From Paragonimus westermani (taxonomy: Eukaryota; Platyhelminthes; Trematoda; Plagiorchiida; Troglotrematidae), in contig QNGE01000127.1 of the NCBI GenBank assembly GCA_008508345.1, positions 57,538 through 121,537 on the forward strand: 64,000 nucleotides of DNA, in the 5' to 3' direction. Below, piece after piece: positions 53,208 to 64,000 of this stretch. Each line of letters opens with the position of its first letter. Position 1 is the stretch's first letter. The notes beneath the pieces are model-generated. The model saw nothing but the letters and a program-made list of their open reading frames with translations. It did not search any database and was not told the DNA's origin. Position numbers and translations under genes: made by a program.

Positions 53208-53360
53208 TTGGTATTGATATGTTCGCCGAGCTTGGCACTTAGATTGCAAACGTTTCATCGCCAAGCGAGGTGACATCATCACGCACGGATGATGTCACCT
53301 TGCTTGGCGATGAAACGTTTGCAACCTAAATGCCAAGCTCGGCGAACATATCAATACCAA
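53208..53360. repeat. near-perfect foldback (73-nt arms, 7-nt loop)
   Basis: 53208-53280 and 53288-53360 are reverse complements with no gaps and 70 of 73 positions matching; all three mismatches are transitions. The loop is ACGCACG (53281-53287). Arms contain TTCGCCGAGCTTGGCA and GCAAACGTTTCATCGCCAAGC. RNA from either strand would form a very stable hairpin. I recall similar sequence as a common trematode repeat, but cannot name its family. An open frame over the right arm (53289-53471) is most likely a by-product. Confidence 0.9.
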
Positions 53361-56300
53361 AACCATCAACCCGAGCTACGAACACCACCACCACTGGTCC
53401 CAACCATCAGAGAACTCTTTATCCAGCCAAACGCGAATCTACCACCTGGTTCCACCAGAACACATAAGTGAGCAGATAGCTGATGCTAGCGGCCTTTTTG
53501 CTAAGGCAAAACGAAACTGACAGATTGACGAACCTTATTTGCAACTGGAGTGTGCCGTAAGTTACCAGAACAACTGGGGACCAGTAGATCATCGTTGGTT
53601 GGTTGGTGCTGTGAGCTACGGCAGATGCGCCGTTGTAACCACGCTTCACTACAATACGGGAAATGAATGCAAATAGCAAACCTGATTCCTTTTGCTCAAC
53701 GGTGTATATTATAAACGACGATACCTTTAGGACTGCATAACTTTGTGAGCAATGCCTTCATTCATGTACACTAAATATGAGTTTGAGAAACAACGATGAG
53801 GAAGTATTACGAGGACCTACGGAATTGGAGTACTTTAGACCAAGTGGTCAGTTAGAAGACGGAAAATCAATAGGAAAGTTCGACAATTCCTTTAACTATT
53901 TTATTTTGTATAATTCATTTGGAATCCGCACCAGAAAAACGAGTTCCGCCGTGTCAAATATTCACAAAACTGGAGAACTGTTGCATTTTGGGTGTGTGCA
54001 ATATTGAAATTAAAACCAAAGAGAATGTGCGACCGGACTGAGAGACGCGGTTTGTGAAGGCGCTTTACGATATATCGCACACCAAGGATAGTATATGTGA
54101 GGGGTTTGAGTGCATGCGGATAAACTTTTCACGTTATACATCGCACGCACTATTCCTCCGGACAACTCAGTTTCACGGCGTTCAAAAGATTTTCATGTAT
54201 TTACACACTACTTACAAATGAAGTCTTCCCAAATCCTAGGAATGTAACAGATCGTAGAATATGACACTTTTTTCGTTTACCGGAGGGTGCGAGTTTCCAC
54301 AGATTTGAGTACAATTAGGAGTCGGCTCAGTAAGAACGGATACGTTTTCAGATTGAGATCAGAGAACAGCCTTCATGTGTTAGTCGGCCGTGGAATGAAC
54401 GGCAGACAAGATGATGATATTAACGGAGACAACGAAGTTCAGTGTCACCAGTGCCATCTTACCAGAAAGACGGTTCAATTGCTTCGGTCACAATACATCG
54501 TTTAATAACAGTTCCATCACCAGAACAGACAAGGTTCACCTATTGTGCAAATTAACCTCGATGTTCCAAAGTGAGCATCCATTCTCCAAATACCTGGATG
54601 ATTTATTCTTTCTCCATGGCGCGACGCTTCCTAAATACGCTCCCGATATGGCGATTTGAGTTCTACATCCTGACGGTGATCACTTTGCACCCTTGCTAGA
54701 TGGCCATATAGACGTGGTCGACAGGACTGTTTTTCGTTCTACTATCATGAACATTTCTCAAGATCAAGAGAGTTTGTTTTGGGTCCCGAGGAGTCTATGT
54801 TACAACTATTGTGCCGACTTCGACTTACTTTCTACTAATTATGGAATTCTTCTCAAATCTTCCATCAGATAACCGTGCGTTACTTCATCTGACGGTCTTA
54901 CCGCATAACTTTAGAAGGGAAAAGGTTTTCGTAAGATGAGAAAACTACCTGTTTATGTTTGGCGCTTAAGAATCTTAGGCTTCCCATATCAACTTCTAAT
55001 CTTATGCACTCTCTCGCACTTGTACCGCCCTCCAGTTATAGTCTGCACTTCCGCAAAAAGAAGCTGTACACTTGGTACGACCAATAAAACAGATTTCTAA
55101 AAGTTATAGTGATGCACTTACAACCTCGATCAGTCTTACTACATTCAAACAGTCTACTGCTTGCGACAAATTTTCCGGAGATATTTCCCCTTTATCGACC
55201 CAACCTTTTTAGACTAGGCTCAATTTATTTCGGCCCAATTTACAGACCAAAAATAGAAACTACTTTGTACACGACAGCATACAACTTCGTTATTCGATAA
55301 GCTTCTTTGTCAGATTGCTATTTAGTTTCTATGTAAACATTTTTGTCCCTGTCGTAATACTTCCATACTAAATGTTTAGCAGTCGAGTTCTGGAAGTTCT
55401 CTGGGATTTAAGCTAACTCATTAAATTTTGTGTCTAAAGTGGAGGTTCCTACACATTTCAGCTGATCGACTCCTCATTCAACAGGCAGCAGGTAAACAAT
55501 TATGACAACAGCGACAACTAACAAGTAAGCTCAGATATGAGAATCTAACACAAAACTGAAGTTACGCGTTCAAAGCCCAAGGATGCGGCGTATCGGCTCA
55601 TGAACATTAGCAGAAAATCACTCAGAGGACGTATTCCAAAATTTGAAGCTCTGTCATTTATTCCCGTCCAGTTTCCAATAATAACCGTCTTGTTTTTACA
55701 GCGTTCATTTTGTGAGGCGCGAGTCCCAGGGATGAGGTAAATTAGTTAGAGTCGCATGGGGAGAACAGTGTACTAGATAGTGCGTAACATGCAGATATCT
55801 CTACATAGAGGGTCCAAACAAAAAAGAAACCGATTGTGAAGTGTCGGTTTGAAGGCGAGCATCAACAAATTAGCGTGTGATGAGATGACCCTAGATCACA
55901 AATATCGTATCACGGTGCAAATGCAAATCACAAGCAAAAAGGGAAGAGGAATGGCTTGTACTGGCAACTTTCTGTGCGCGGAATTTATCCAAAGGATACG
56001 TGAGCACAGAAAGCCACTGCATCAGCCTCACTCATGCTGAAATGAACGATGAACGAAAACAGACCGATAGGCAAGCACAGGGAGTGGCAGAATAACCTCA
56101 CTTCAGCACTTACTTATCTGATAACGGGTCCGAGTGCGAACTTGCAGTGTTAAAATAAATCGTTCGCCTTTAAATGTATGCCTCATCTAATTGCTTTGAA
56201 CATATATGTAGAGCAGAAACGCAACCAAAGCCCCATTTGTGAAACTGCATTTAACAGTTTACCGTCATTAAGAACGTCCATGTAGGTTTGAACACAGGCT

Positions 56301-57211
56301 TTCCAAATATCGGGCATCATCTTGAACCCTAAGATGTGCAAAGGCTTAAGGGATAATTCAGCAGTAGGGACATCGATTAAGAACGCCACATGGTATATGG
56401 TTTGACCTTCAGCTACCATAAATCCTCTAACCGTTTAGGTTTGAACGACCGAACAGTATAAAACACAGGTTGTAATATAGCAACAGGTGTTTTTTTAGGG
56501 TGAGCTTGGTTTACGTTAACCGGCACCTCGGAAAAGACCTACGGATGCCACAAGCATTAGGAAGATTTGAAAGGAGTAACCAGAGTTCACTGATAACAGT
56601 GGCGCCAAATTCAGTAGCACCAGATGCCCTTATATGCCATTTGGATTTGAGAACAAATGCCTGAATATTGAATCTCAAGCACTCCTACGCAGCTGAAGAC
56701 TTAGAAGCAGACACCTTAGCAATGTCACAAGTCTCAAAGTTTCATCTGTTCGTTATTGTCCTTGGGAAAAGCTCGAAAAGAACCGTGTACTTCCATGTGC
56801 CTCAAATTTTGTGCAGTACTCCTGGAGGGAACAGCGCCCAGAAGGTGCATTCTCATTCAAGAAGCACTTTTAGAAGTCACGAAACCTTTTGCATAGGGTA
56901 CCTCCACAGAAGGAACAATCCGCCCGGAACGACACAGGAAACACTTATCAGAGATTGGAATGAACCCAGGTCTGTAAGAAAAAATATTGCAGCAGTTATG
57001 ACATTCGGTTTGCTTACTCAGTGACCTCAGAGCTGATCAATGAAGCTGTCTCAGTAAACTGAAATTTAATCTACAACCGATTAAGAAATCCGTCGCAAAG
57101 CCCATCCAACAGCCGTTGTGCCCTGAACCGTGTCAAACAGACTTACCAAGTGATCACCGGAACATATCACCGAGGCTTATTGGGCATGACTTGTAAATGT
57201 GATTTTAAACA

Positions 57212-57335
57212 TGGCAGTAAGAAGACGGACACTGGTAGATGCATTTCGTATTGCCTCTTCAGTACCAAGTAACAATAACCAGGAACATATATATGACACT
57301 AATGGGATGGGGGGGTGAAGAATAAAATAACAAAT
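57212..57335. repeat. left inverted terminal repeat of the Penelope-like element
   Basis: It matches the right repeat (59234-59352) in inverted orientation over about 110-120 bases with few mismatches and one insertion of about 13 bases. Inward, similarity fades just after GAAGAATAAAATA. It lies beyond the 3' end of the coding region. Confidence 0.78.
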
Positions 57336-57362
57336 GGGGTGGAGAACGACAGGATAGAATTA

Positions 57363-58775
57363 TTAAGTCCATGGGAGTCTAAGGTTTACATATAATTGTT
57401 TTTGTACACACAACGCCAGCTTGAGACGACTAGTCGCGACCACCTCAGCAAAACGCAGGAAACGCGGATTAGCGTGGCGCATTATAATTCTAAATGTTAA
57501 TTTTGGATCAATCCGGCGGCCAGTGACTAACATGTGCCTGGCGATAGACGAGGCCAGAAGCATACGTGATCTCGGGACGAAGGAAGTAGACTGCGCAGTC
57601 ACATCCTGAACCCATTTCGGCAGATGTTCCTTCATCCTAGAGTTCAAGCACCTATTGGTTCTGCCGATGTAACTTTCGCCGCAGTTACACACAAATTGAT
57701 AAATACAGTGTGAGTTGGCGCCAATAGGTTGCTCTCCCTTTACTGAAGGTAACGGTAGCTTCCGAGTTCGGTCAACGACTACGATTTCAGCCGTATTGTA
57801 TGCTCGCTTAATGGATGCGACGAGACGTTTTGTGGTTAGAAGTGAAGAAGTGTCACCTTCAAATGGTAGTTCAATGTAGACTTTCTTCTTCCCAACCTTG
57901 GGAACGTTATTCTCTACAATACGCTGTTGGCTGTGTCTATTGATAAATCTCAGCGGATATCCATTATTCTGCAGAGTGGTTGTAAGTAGTCGAAGTTCAT
58001 CACCTAAACGTTCTGATGAACAAATGCGCCTAGCACGCATAAACAATGTTCTGACCGATGCTCGCTTGTTCTCCATTGGCGTGAAGCTTGTGAAGTGAGT
58101 GTACTGACCAGTCCAGGTGGGCTTACGACACACACATCTTACTGAACCATCATCCTGGCGACCGATGAGGATGTCTAAGAACGGCAGGCATCCGTTCTTT
58201 TCCAGCTCAAAAGTGACTGTCAGATTGGCATGACAAGTGTTAAACCGATTGACCATCTCATCGATTGTTTGCGAAGATGGCGCAAACATGAGGATATCAT
58301 CCACATAACGTTTGTAGAACGGCAGTGACGCAATGTGTTCAGCAATTCGCCTTTCTACCATCAGCATGAAAAAATCCGCTAGCATCGGTCCTAACGGACT
58401 CCCCATGGCGACTCCGTCTATTTGCCGATAACGGTTATTCTGGAAACTGAAACTGATGTTCTCCGTACACGGCAATAGAGACAGTTTAAACATATCCGTG
58501 GGAATTTTTACATCAAAGCCTTCAGTCTCGATCAGATCGCATATAAATTCAATTGTCCCGTGTAATGAAACATTTGTAAACAGGGATTGAACGTCTACTG
58601 AACACATCACTTTGTCTGCTAGGTTGACTGTGTCCAAACATTTAATTAAATTGAATGAGTCCTTAACAGTATATGTATCGAATTTCCGTTTTAGTGGGGT
58701 CAGGGCCTGAACCAACCAAAGAACCAGTTGGTGTTGTGGGGCATTGCTCAAAGATAGAATCGGTCTGAGTGGCAC
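57363..58775 (-). pseudogene. Penelope-like element ORF, reverse transcriptase and GIY-YIG endonuclease
   Basis: 470 codons with no internal stop. Counted from the first Met in the frame: PLRPILS at 2-8; VDVQSLFTNV at 60-69 (RT motif A); GVAMGSPLGP at 121-130 (motif B); YVDD at 157-160 (catalytic motif C); LPFLDIL at 197-203; a NGYPLRF motif near 271; and the GIY-YIG domain from about 357 (CIYQFVCNCGESYIGRTNR, then MKEHLPKW). It ends LRLPWT, a typical PLE C terminus. The first Met is not the true start, because homology continues upstream through a stop and a frameshift. It is close to intact but non-autonomous as assembled. Confidence 0.9.
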
Positions 58776-59229
58776 TCCAGGCTTGTGTGTTTTGGGTAAG
58801 CCATACAGTTACGGTGTTGATGAACCACTGGGTTTGAGACTTAAAAGTACTTTCATCAATTATTCGATGTAGTAGCAGCAAATCAAGGTGTCGAATTATT
58901 CGGCACTCTATATCAGCCACCTTCTCCACTTTGTTCATACGCTGGAATTTACTTTCGTCGTTCAGTATGGACAACATTTTACGAGTATACTCCTCTTTAT
59001 CCATAACTACGGCACCGGAAGATTTATCTGGCTTCAGCACGACAACGTTCTTAGTTCTCAGGTCTTTTAGAGATTCAAGATAACGAGCTGTGAGAGCACA
59101 TTTATCTCTTGATGGTGTCATAATGAACTCATTAGCTTTCAACTGTAGCAGATCTAGCGGTATAGAAGATAGGTTCAGAACGTACTTACTGGGATCTCGA
59201 GGGCATGGTTCATCTTTTGATTTCTCCAA
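58663..59229 (-). pseudogene. Penelope-like element ORF, N-terminal part (frameshifted)
   Basis: The first 188 codons of the element's protein. They include VVVLKPDKSSGAVVMDKEEY, the conserved N-terminal 'KxDKSxGxVxMD' region of PLE reverse transcriptases. The useful frame ends near 58840. There a short TC repeat (58836-58841) seems two bases too short, and homology continues in the frame of the downstream ORF. An in-frame TAA at 58809-58811 interrupts that second frame shortly afterwards. The residues after about 58840 in this frame are therefore out-of-frame tail. Both lesions are small, so the copy was probably coding not long ago in evolutionary terms. Confidence 0.8.
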
Positions 59230-59233
59230 AGAC

Positions 59234-59352
59234 TTGCTATTTTATTCTTCACCCCCATCCCATTAGTGTCATATATACGTTCCTGGTTATTGTTATTTGG
59301 TACTGAAGAGGCAATACCAGTGTCCGTCTTCTTACTGCTATGTTCAAATTTA
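59234..59352. repeat. right inverted terminal repeat of the Penelope-like element
   Basis: Partner of the left repeat, placed immediately upstream of the coding region on the minus strand. A G-run is shorter here (5 versus 7 G's on the matching strand), consistent with slippage since insertion. Confidence 0.78.
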
Positions 59353-61199
59353 TGAAGGGAACCAACTGTTTCAAATGTGATTTTGTTTTGAATTACTTGC
59401 TCAGGTGAGATAGTTGCAGTCTACACTAGAGTATCTTGCACTATAATCTTTGGGGCTTCTTAAAACTGTGACTCATCAACGGCATTTTCCCAAACACTTT
59501 TAGCTATATTGTTATTTTCAATTTGGCCCTGATCCTAGACAAAACAGCCATTATTATGATGTTCTAGTAGCCAGGCTTCATGTATTCAAGCCACCATTAG
59601 TTTGGCGGTTGATTAAACCTGAACAGTCTATTAACATGCAAGATAACAAATACCTGACGATTTAAAACCGATTAGTCGTTTTAAACTATTTTTTAGCATT
59701 GGGTATTTATGAATGTTTTCGTTAAAATAAGCTGCAAACCAGGAGCATTCGCTAAACTTCTTTTAGAGGGTCTATAGAGCTATAATATACTAAGAATAGT
59801 CACTATGAGACCGCAGTATGAAGTTCGGGCGCACAACCATGTGAAAATTCTGATACAGTTGTCTTACCTCCAGATTTGCATTCAAATCGGAGATCCCATG
59901 GTAAATAAGTGCCCTATTCTAAAAAAGAAACACTAGTGCTCCCCCATAGTGTTTCTTGTTGGCAGGAGTGCTACGTTCACAAACCTGATGTACGCAAAAA
60001 AGGAAATGCATACATACACAATCTAATTATGAGTAGCACATCAAAAATCAGCTCACTTGACTGTGCACTCCAAATCGCGCCAGAGCTCCACAAGTTCAGA
60101 TCCTGGTCGGTAGAATATCGAGTGATCCAAGTTAGACAACATATTGATGGAGTCCGCATCGTTTTCACCCGGTAAGGTGGTGACGCTCTCGGGAGATTCA
60201 GTGATAGTAGACAAAACTAGGTTCGAACCTTTGAGAAAGAACAACGGCGCGAAAATATTTGAGGACCATCATAACGACCGAGGTGGCAAAACATGGTGCA
60301 GCGGTGAAGGATTCTCAATATACGGCTCTCTTTGAGACAATAGTTTGGTATGGGTGAACACTGTACTAACGATCCACCAATGTCAGTGGTCTTCAGGTTT
60401 CATGCAACGGCAAAAAAGCTTCAGGAATTTCTTCTGCTATCCGTGTATCAAGTCAAGCGTGATGCTCTTCTGTTTATTTAACTGCTCGAAGCGTAAACTT
60501 AAGTTCCATCAGTCACGTTGGACAGATGGAGTTTCCACTTTGTCACAGCGAGTTTTATTCCAGCACTTTCACCTCCGACGAGTCAAGAAATGTGTCCCTC
60601 CCATTTTTCTGTAATCTTCAATATTTTTTAACCAATTTGACCGGCAAATAACCAAGTGCAACGAACTCTTCACCGTCACCGAGTTTACAACGAAGGCCAC
60701 TATGTATGGATGAACCTTCTAGCAGAATTGCACACGGCGCAAAAAACAGGTTCATAGTTTAATGACACCGACACGTCTTCAGTAGGCGAGGCCTATGAAC
60801 AGACCGGTCCTTAAACAGACAGCTTTGCTCATATGGTTCTATATGCGTACAGTACTCACTTCGAACATCTATCCACAAGGGTTAGCCGAAGTGATCTCAT
60901 ATGAGAAGTAGGCTGCCGCTGCTGCTGCTGGGAAGGGATCCAAAAATTTCTAAACATACCGAATCTAACAGAATGAATATAAAGTGTACTTCTAGGGGGT
61001 TATTGGTGATGATGGGCGCAGGTTCATAAACAAAAAACAGCGTTACGTTTCAAATATGCCCACTACAATAATGAAAATAGACATATAGGCGAACATGTGT
61101 TTTCGTTAACCCATCTTCAGGCCGGTAAAATTATATAAGGAGTTTGTAGAGCTGGATCGAGAGATCGATCAGACCTATTGCAGAGAAACGAGGTCACTG

Positions 61200-61640
61200 G
61201 CTAGTCAACTGACAATGGCTTGATTGGTCGGTTGTGTCACGCTTGTCCATTGGTTTGACTGTGCAGGTTGGCCATCGATTCGATGGATTTGTAGCCATGG
61301 TAGGTGTACTGTCTGATGATTACATATCGGGTCAATCAGCCTGATTCCAATCGCCTCGGCAGTACAAAGTGTTCTAGTTTGGACAGCTTTTGATGGGTTG
61401 CCTGGCATGTGATATACCACTTTGAAAGCTTCGTCAGTTTTCACTTGGTGTCCGCACTATTGACAAATCGTGATTCACCGTGTGTTAGCCACCGTGGATG
61501 GTGTTCTCGGATTCGTTTAGAAAGCTGTCTTGACGTTCGACCAATATAACCTGCTCCACAGGAACAAGTGAATGAGTAGATACACGTAGACGAGGTCTGA
61601 ACTATCAGTCTATTTTTGTTATAAAACCTGAGAATGGGGG
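61200..61640 (-). mobile_element. Penelope-like element 3' fragment (GIY-YIG end)
   Basis: On the minus strand, CIYSFTCSCGAGYIGRTSRQ is a well-kept GIY-YIG core (about 61600-61520), followed by IREHHPRWL. After a stop the C-terminal part EAFKVVYHMPGNPSKAVQTR and TAEAIGIRL continues at 61440-61290. The RT domain is not visible upstream, so this is probably a 5'-truncated copy, the usual product of incomplete reverse transcription. It lies about 330 bases below the exon at 61974. Confidence 0.78.
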
Positions 61641-61973
61641 ATGTGGAGAATTGAATACGGAGTTCAGCAGTAACACAGATCCTGCTGATTGCCTGATTGA
61701 GCGGATTTGTCAGCTATTCTGCGGCACTGTAACCTTTGAACGGCACTCGAATAAACAGCTTGACGGGTACGCAACAAAGTGATATGATCTCAACACCTCG
61801 TCTACAACAACGCTGTAGAGGGTCTCGAGCAAACACGGTTCAGAAAAAGACCGCATATGTCCTCATGTTAAAACACAATCACGTGGCAAAGAACAGGCGA
61901 GGTAAAGCAGCAACATTCAACTTTGTTTCTACGGCTGAGTACGGAGTGAAACAAAATCAATAAACATACTTAC

Positions 61974-62457
61974 TTCCCGAGTTCGGATCACCTGGTTCCG
62001 CCTCGGCCACAGTAGTGAATGAATGGCTTAGTTCCAACGTGGTCGAATTCCAAGCTGATTCGGCCAAAGGACAAACGGATAGCAACGACGGTTGCAGAGT
62101 CCATGAAGTTTTATTATTCGCATGCGCATAAGCAAAGTGTGAATAGACAGCACATGGGTTGGAGGCTTTGATAATCCCACCATACAATAAAGTGCAATAC
62201 GGTGAACGGGGCATCGATCCGGCCACGCCGATTGAATGGCGCTGCTGGACATCTGATTCAGCTGACGTCAATTTCTGATCACCGGGTCTGAGTGCAAGAT
62301 CGCCATGGTTCAAATCTAAGCTGGTTGGATGTGTAGTGACCGAGCCACGACAGAGATGGCATCGATAGAATATACAGGCAACAGGCCGCATCATGTGGCT
62401 GTCGTAAAGAGATCGGCTTGTGAAAGTTTGCTGACAACAGAGGCATGCGTGAAATCC
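61974..62457 (-). CDS. internal exon of C2H2 zinc-finger gene (5'-most exon seen)
   Basis: This is the most upstream exon I can see of a minus-strand zinc-finger gene. A pyrimidine-rich tract ending in AAAG precedes it, and a GTAAGT donor follows at 61973-61968. Translation starts GFHACLCCQQTF, where CLCC gives a CxxC pair followed by LYDSH. A second CxxC pair, YRCHLC, comes about 17 residues later, followed by LDLNH. Two fingers joined by a short MRPVACIF linker resemble the paired fingers of the ZNF532/ZNF592/ZNF687 family, which are nuclear DNA-associated proteins. The rest is Ser/Thr-rich linker containing a further His-rich segment (YSHFAYAHANN). The exon leaves one base over, which fits the acceptor proposed at 49743. 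The reading frame extends upstream to 62502 but has no ATG there, so I place the start at the acceptor rather than at an initiation codon. Family assignment is inference. Confidence 0.68.
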
Positions 62458-64000
62458 CTTTAAAGAGAAGGCGGAAGTGAAGAAACTGTCAAAATTGTCC
62501 AACGCGCTGAATCATGTAAAACCCGTTAGGCTTGACAGTTATTTTGTGTGGCGTGTGGGCGGCAATGGAGACCACTTTCGGAGTTTCTCAAACTAGCGTC
62601 ACTGACCCAAATTCGATCCCATGGACAGTCCAGTTTACATTCTGAACAGCCAGATCAAATGTAAACTTACAGTGTTGTATAGCAGCAAAAGCCTTGTAAT
62701 GCTGAGAACTGATGGTTCAAGTGATTACGCAAACAGTTGCTTACTGTTCGCTGAAACTGAGAAAGCGGATGTATTAATCAGAATGAGCTTGAGCTCATGT
62801 CAACAAGTAGGCATTGTTCATAACTGTGCTTGAGACGAGTTGGTTGAGACAGTAGCACTCGGGAAGTTTGCTAACGTTCGAGACCTTCTGGATTCGAACA
62901 AACATTAACGAGACTGAGGAACTGGAAAAATCGACCGGTGTAATCGACCAGATATTGCTCGATAAATAAAACAGACAAGAATAACTGACTATTCAGGTAG
63001 CGAATAGACAACTAGGACGTAAAAGCACGAAAAATAGACTATCTGATTCATCAAATTGTGACGACATGCTAACACAGTATATTGAATTGCGGATATTAGC
63101 TTAAATCACACAATTCAATTTCATAATAATCACTGTGTACCTGAGCGCGCCATACAAGCTATGCCAACGGCACACACGTCATAGCTGGGGCTGCTTAACC
63201 AGATGAAAATGTACTCAGGGTAATCCGATATTCCAACACGCGACCGGGCTATCGCTGGTCAAACTCGAAGACAATACAACTGTCAGACAGATCACAAGCA
63301 CAGTACAGACCTTTTCCATATTTCAAATGAAAAAACTGCAATACTGAGGGGCAATCTGGTTTTTCTATTCGGACACTGCTACAATACAGATGAGGAAAAC
63401 GTTGTGTAATGAAACTTGCCTTGCGAGACCCACACTCAGAGGAGGTGCGTAACAGCCAATTGTTTGTTCGTGTAGCCACTGGGACATTAAATTCCAGAGC
63501 AGAAAAGGGCAGCTGTTGAATGGGGGAAATGAAACAAACGTTGACGCTTAAAGAAGAGTCTATCTGTCTGAATTCATACGTGTAACGGATGTTCCTGGCT
63601 GGGATAAACGCTTATAAATCCCCAAAATTCCCCATTTGATTACTTATGTCTGCCTTAGTTATACATTCGACAGATGTTGATACATAACTTATACTGGGGA
63701 CAAATCCATCCATTCCCCTGTCGAGCCCACTACATTCCGAAATGGTACCAAACACTGGATGTAGAAAAGGACACATCTTCTCAAGCGACAACATGGAACA
63801 GCCGAGTTTGCAGTGCACGAGAATGGCGTAGAGTGTAGGTGACCAATCAGATTACTCGTAACATCGATTAACAGGGCGTGGTTTGTCTGCTGATATTACT
63901 GATAATCTCTCCGGTTCATATGAGATCGAGATCCAATCACCACTTACTATACACACGGGAATTCAAGGGCGGATGCTTGGAGCTGGGAAAACCACGCAAT
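62458..64000. other. upstream intron, no further exon found
   Basis: The acceptor before 62457 means the gene continues upstream. A Cys-containing minus-strand frame at 63249-63479 lacks a convincing donor or zinc-finger pattern, so I do not call it. Confidence 0.4.

Larger units (their letters stand above)
57212..59352 (-). mobile_element. Penelope-like element, nearly full length, with inverted terminal repeats
   Basis: This is the youngest-looking element in the window: about 2.1 kb with its protein on the minus strand and inverted repeats at both ends. The coding part spans 59229-57363 in two overlapping frames. It carries an N-terminal PLE region, a reverse transcriptase and a C-terminal GIY-YIG endonuclease. 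Penelope-like elements use these two activities for target-primed integration. The ends match in inverted orientation: 57212-57335 pairs with 59234-59352, including GGTTATTGTTA on one side and TAACAATAACC on the other. The left copy has about 13 extra bases near 57245. Inverted pLTR arrangements are known in this class. Confidence 0.88.
49744..61973 (-). other. 12.2-kb intron of the zinc-finger gene
   Basis: It hosts the SINE (50.9), LINE (51.5-52.7), foldback (53.2), full PLE (57.2-59.4) and PLE fragment (61.2-61.6 kb). I saw nothing assignable in 53.4-57.2 or 59.4-61.2 kb beyond a short CTG run near 60915. A small plus-strand frame at 53777-54007 is unrecognised. Confidence 0.45.

Noticed and set aside
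63249..63479. Cys-containing minus-strand frame near the gene's upstream end
   Set aside because: No CxxC plus HxxxH pattern and no clear donor, so not called as an exon.

Overview
The window looks like nuclear DNA of a flatworm, most probably a digenean trematode with a large, repeat-rich genome. Three things point this way: intron-rich coding sequence, with short exons separated by introns of up to about 20 kb; many decayed Penelope-like elements (RT plus GIY-YIG) and RTE/CR1-type LINEs of the kind common in trematodes; and a tRNA-derived SINE-like repeat. Nothing bacterial is visible: there are no operons, Shine-Dalgarno sites or long ORFs. The genus cannot be fixed from sequence alone. 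One unresolved base (N at 22616) shows this is a draft assembly.

The only host gene I can support lies on the minus strand and covers most of the window. Six exons (62457-61974, about 49743-49294, 45432-44915, 41272-41048, 31555-31059, 10566-10263) plus a candidate 31-nt microexon (43943-43913) encode C2H2 zinc-finger segments and Ser/Thr/Pro-rich linkers. Splice signals are good and reading phases agree across most junctions. Finger order and spacing resemble the ZNF532/ZNF592/ZNF687 group of nuclear proteins; this is a pattern match from memory, not a search. Neither end of the gene is in view, and at least one exon between 31.0 and 10.6 kb seems to be missing.

Almost everything else is intronic repeat. 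Minus-strand LINE relics lie at 8.9-9.2, 15.5-15.9 and 51.5-52.7 kb; plus-strand relics at 16.7-17.7, 23.1-25.3, 34.3-35.1 and 46.9-47.3 kb. Penelope-like relics lie at 13.8-14.5, 36.0-37.0 and 61.2-61.6 kb, and a nearly intact copy at 57.2-59.4 kb is bounded by inverted terminal repeats. SINE-like copies occur near 5.6, 7.6, 15.3, 20.7/21.3, 43.5 and 51.0 kb.

Two inverted structures stand out. A 3.2-kb palindrome (19394-22615) has nearly identical 1.5-kb arms and its right end falls exactly at the single N. A 153-nt foldback (53208-53360) has 73-nt arms matching at 70 positions around a 7-nt loop. I found no CRISPR, rRNA, convincing tRNA gene or self-contained novel system.
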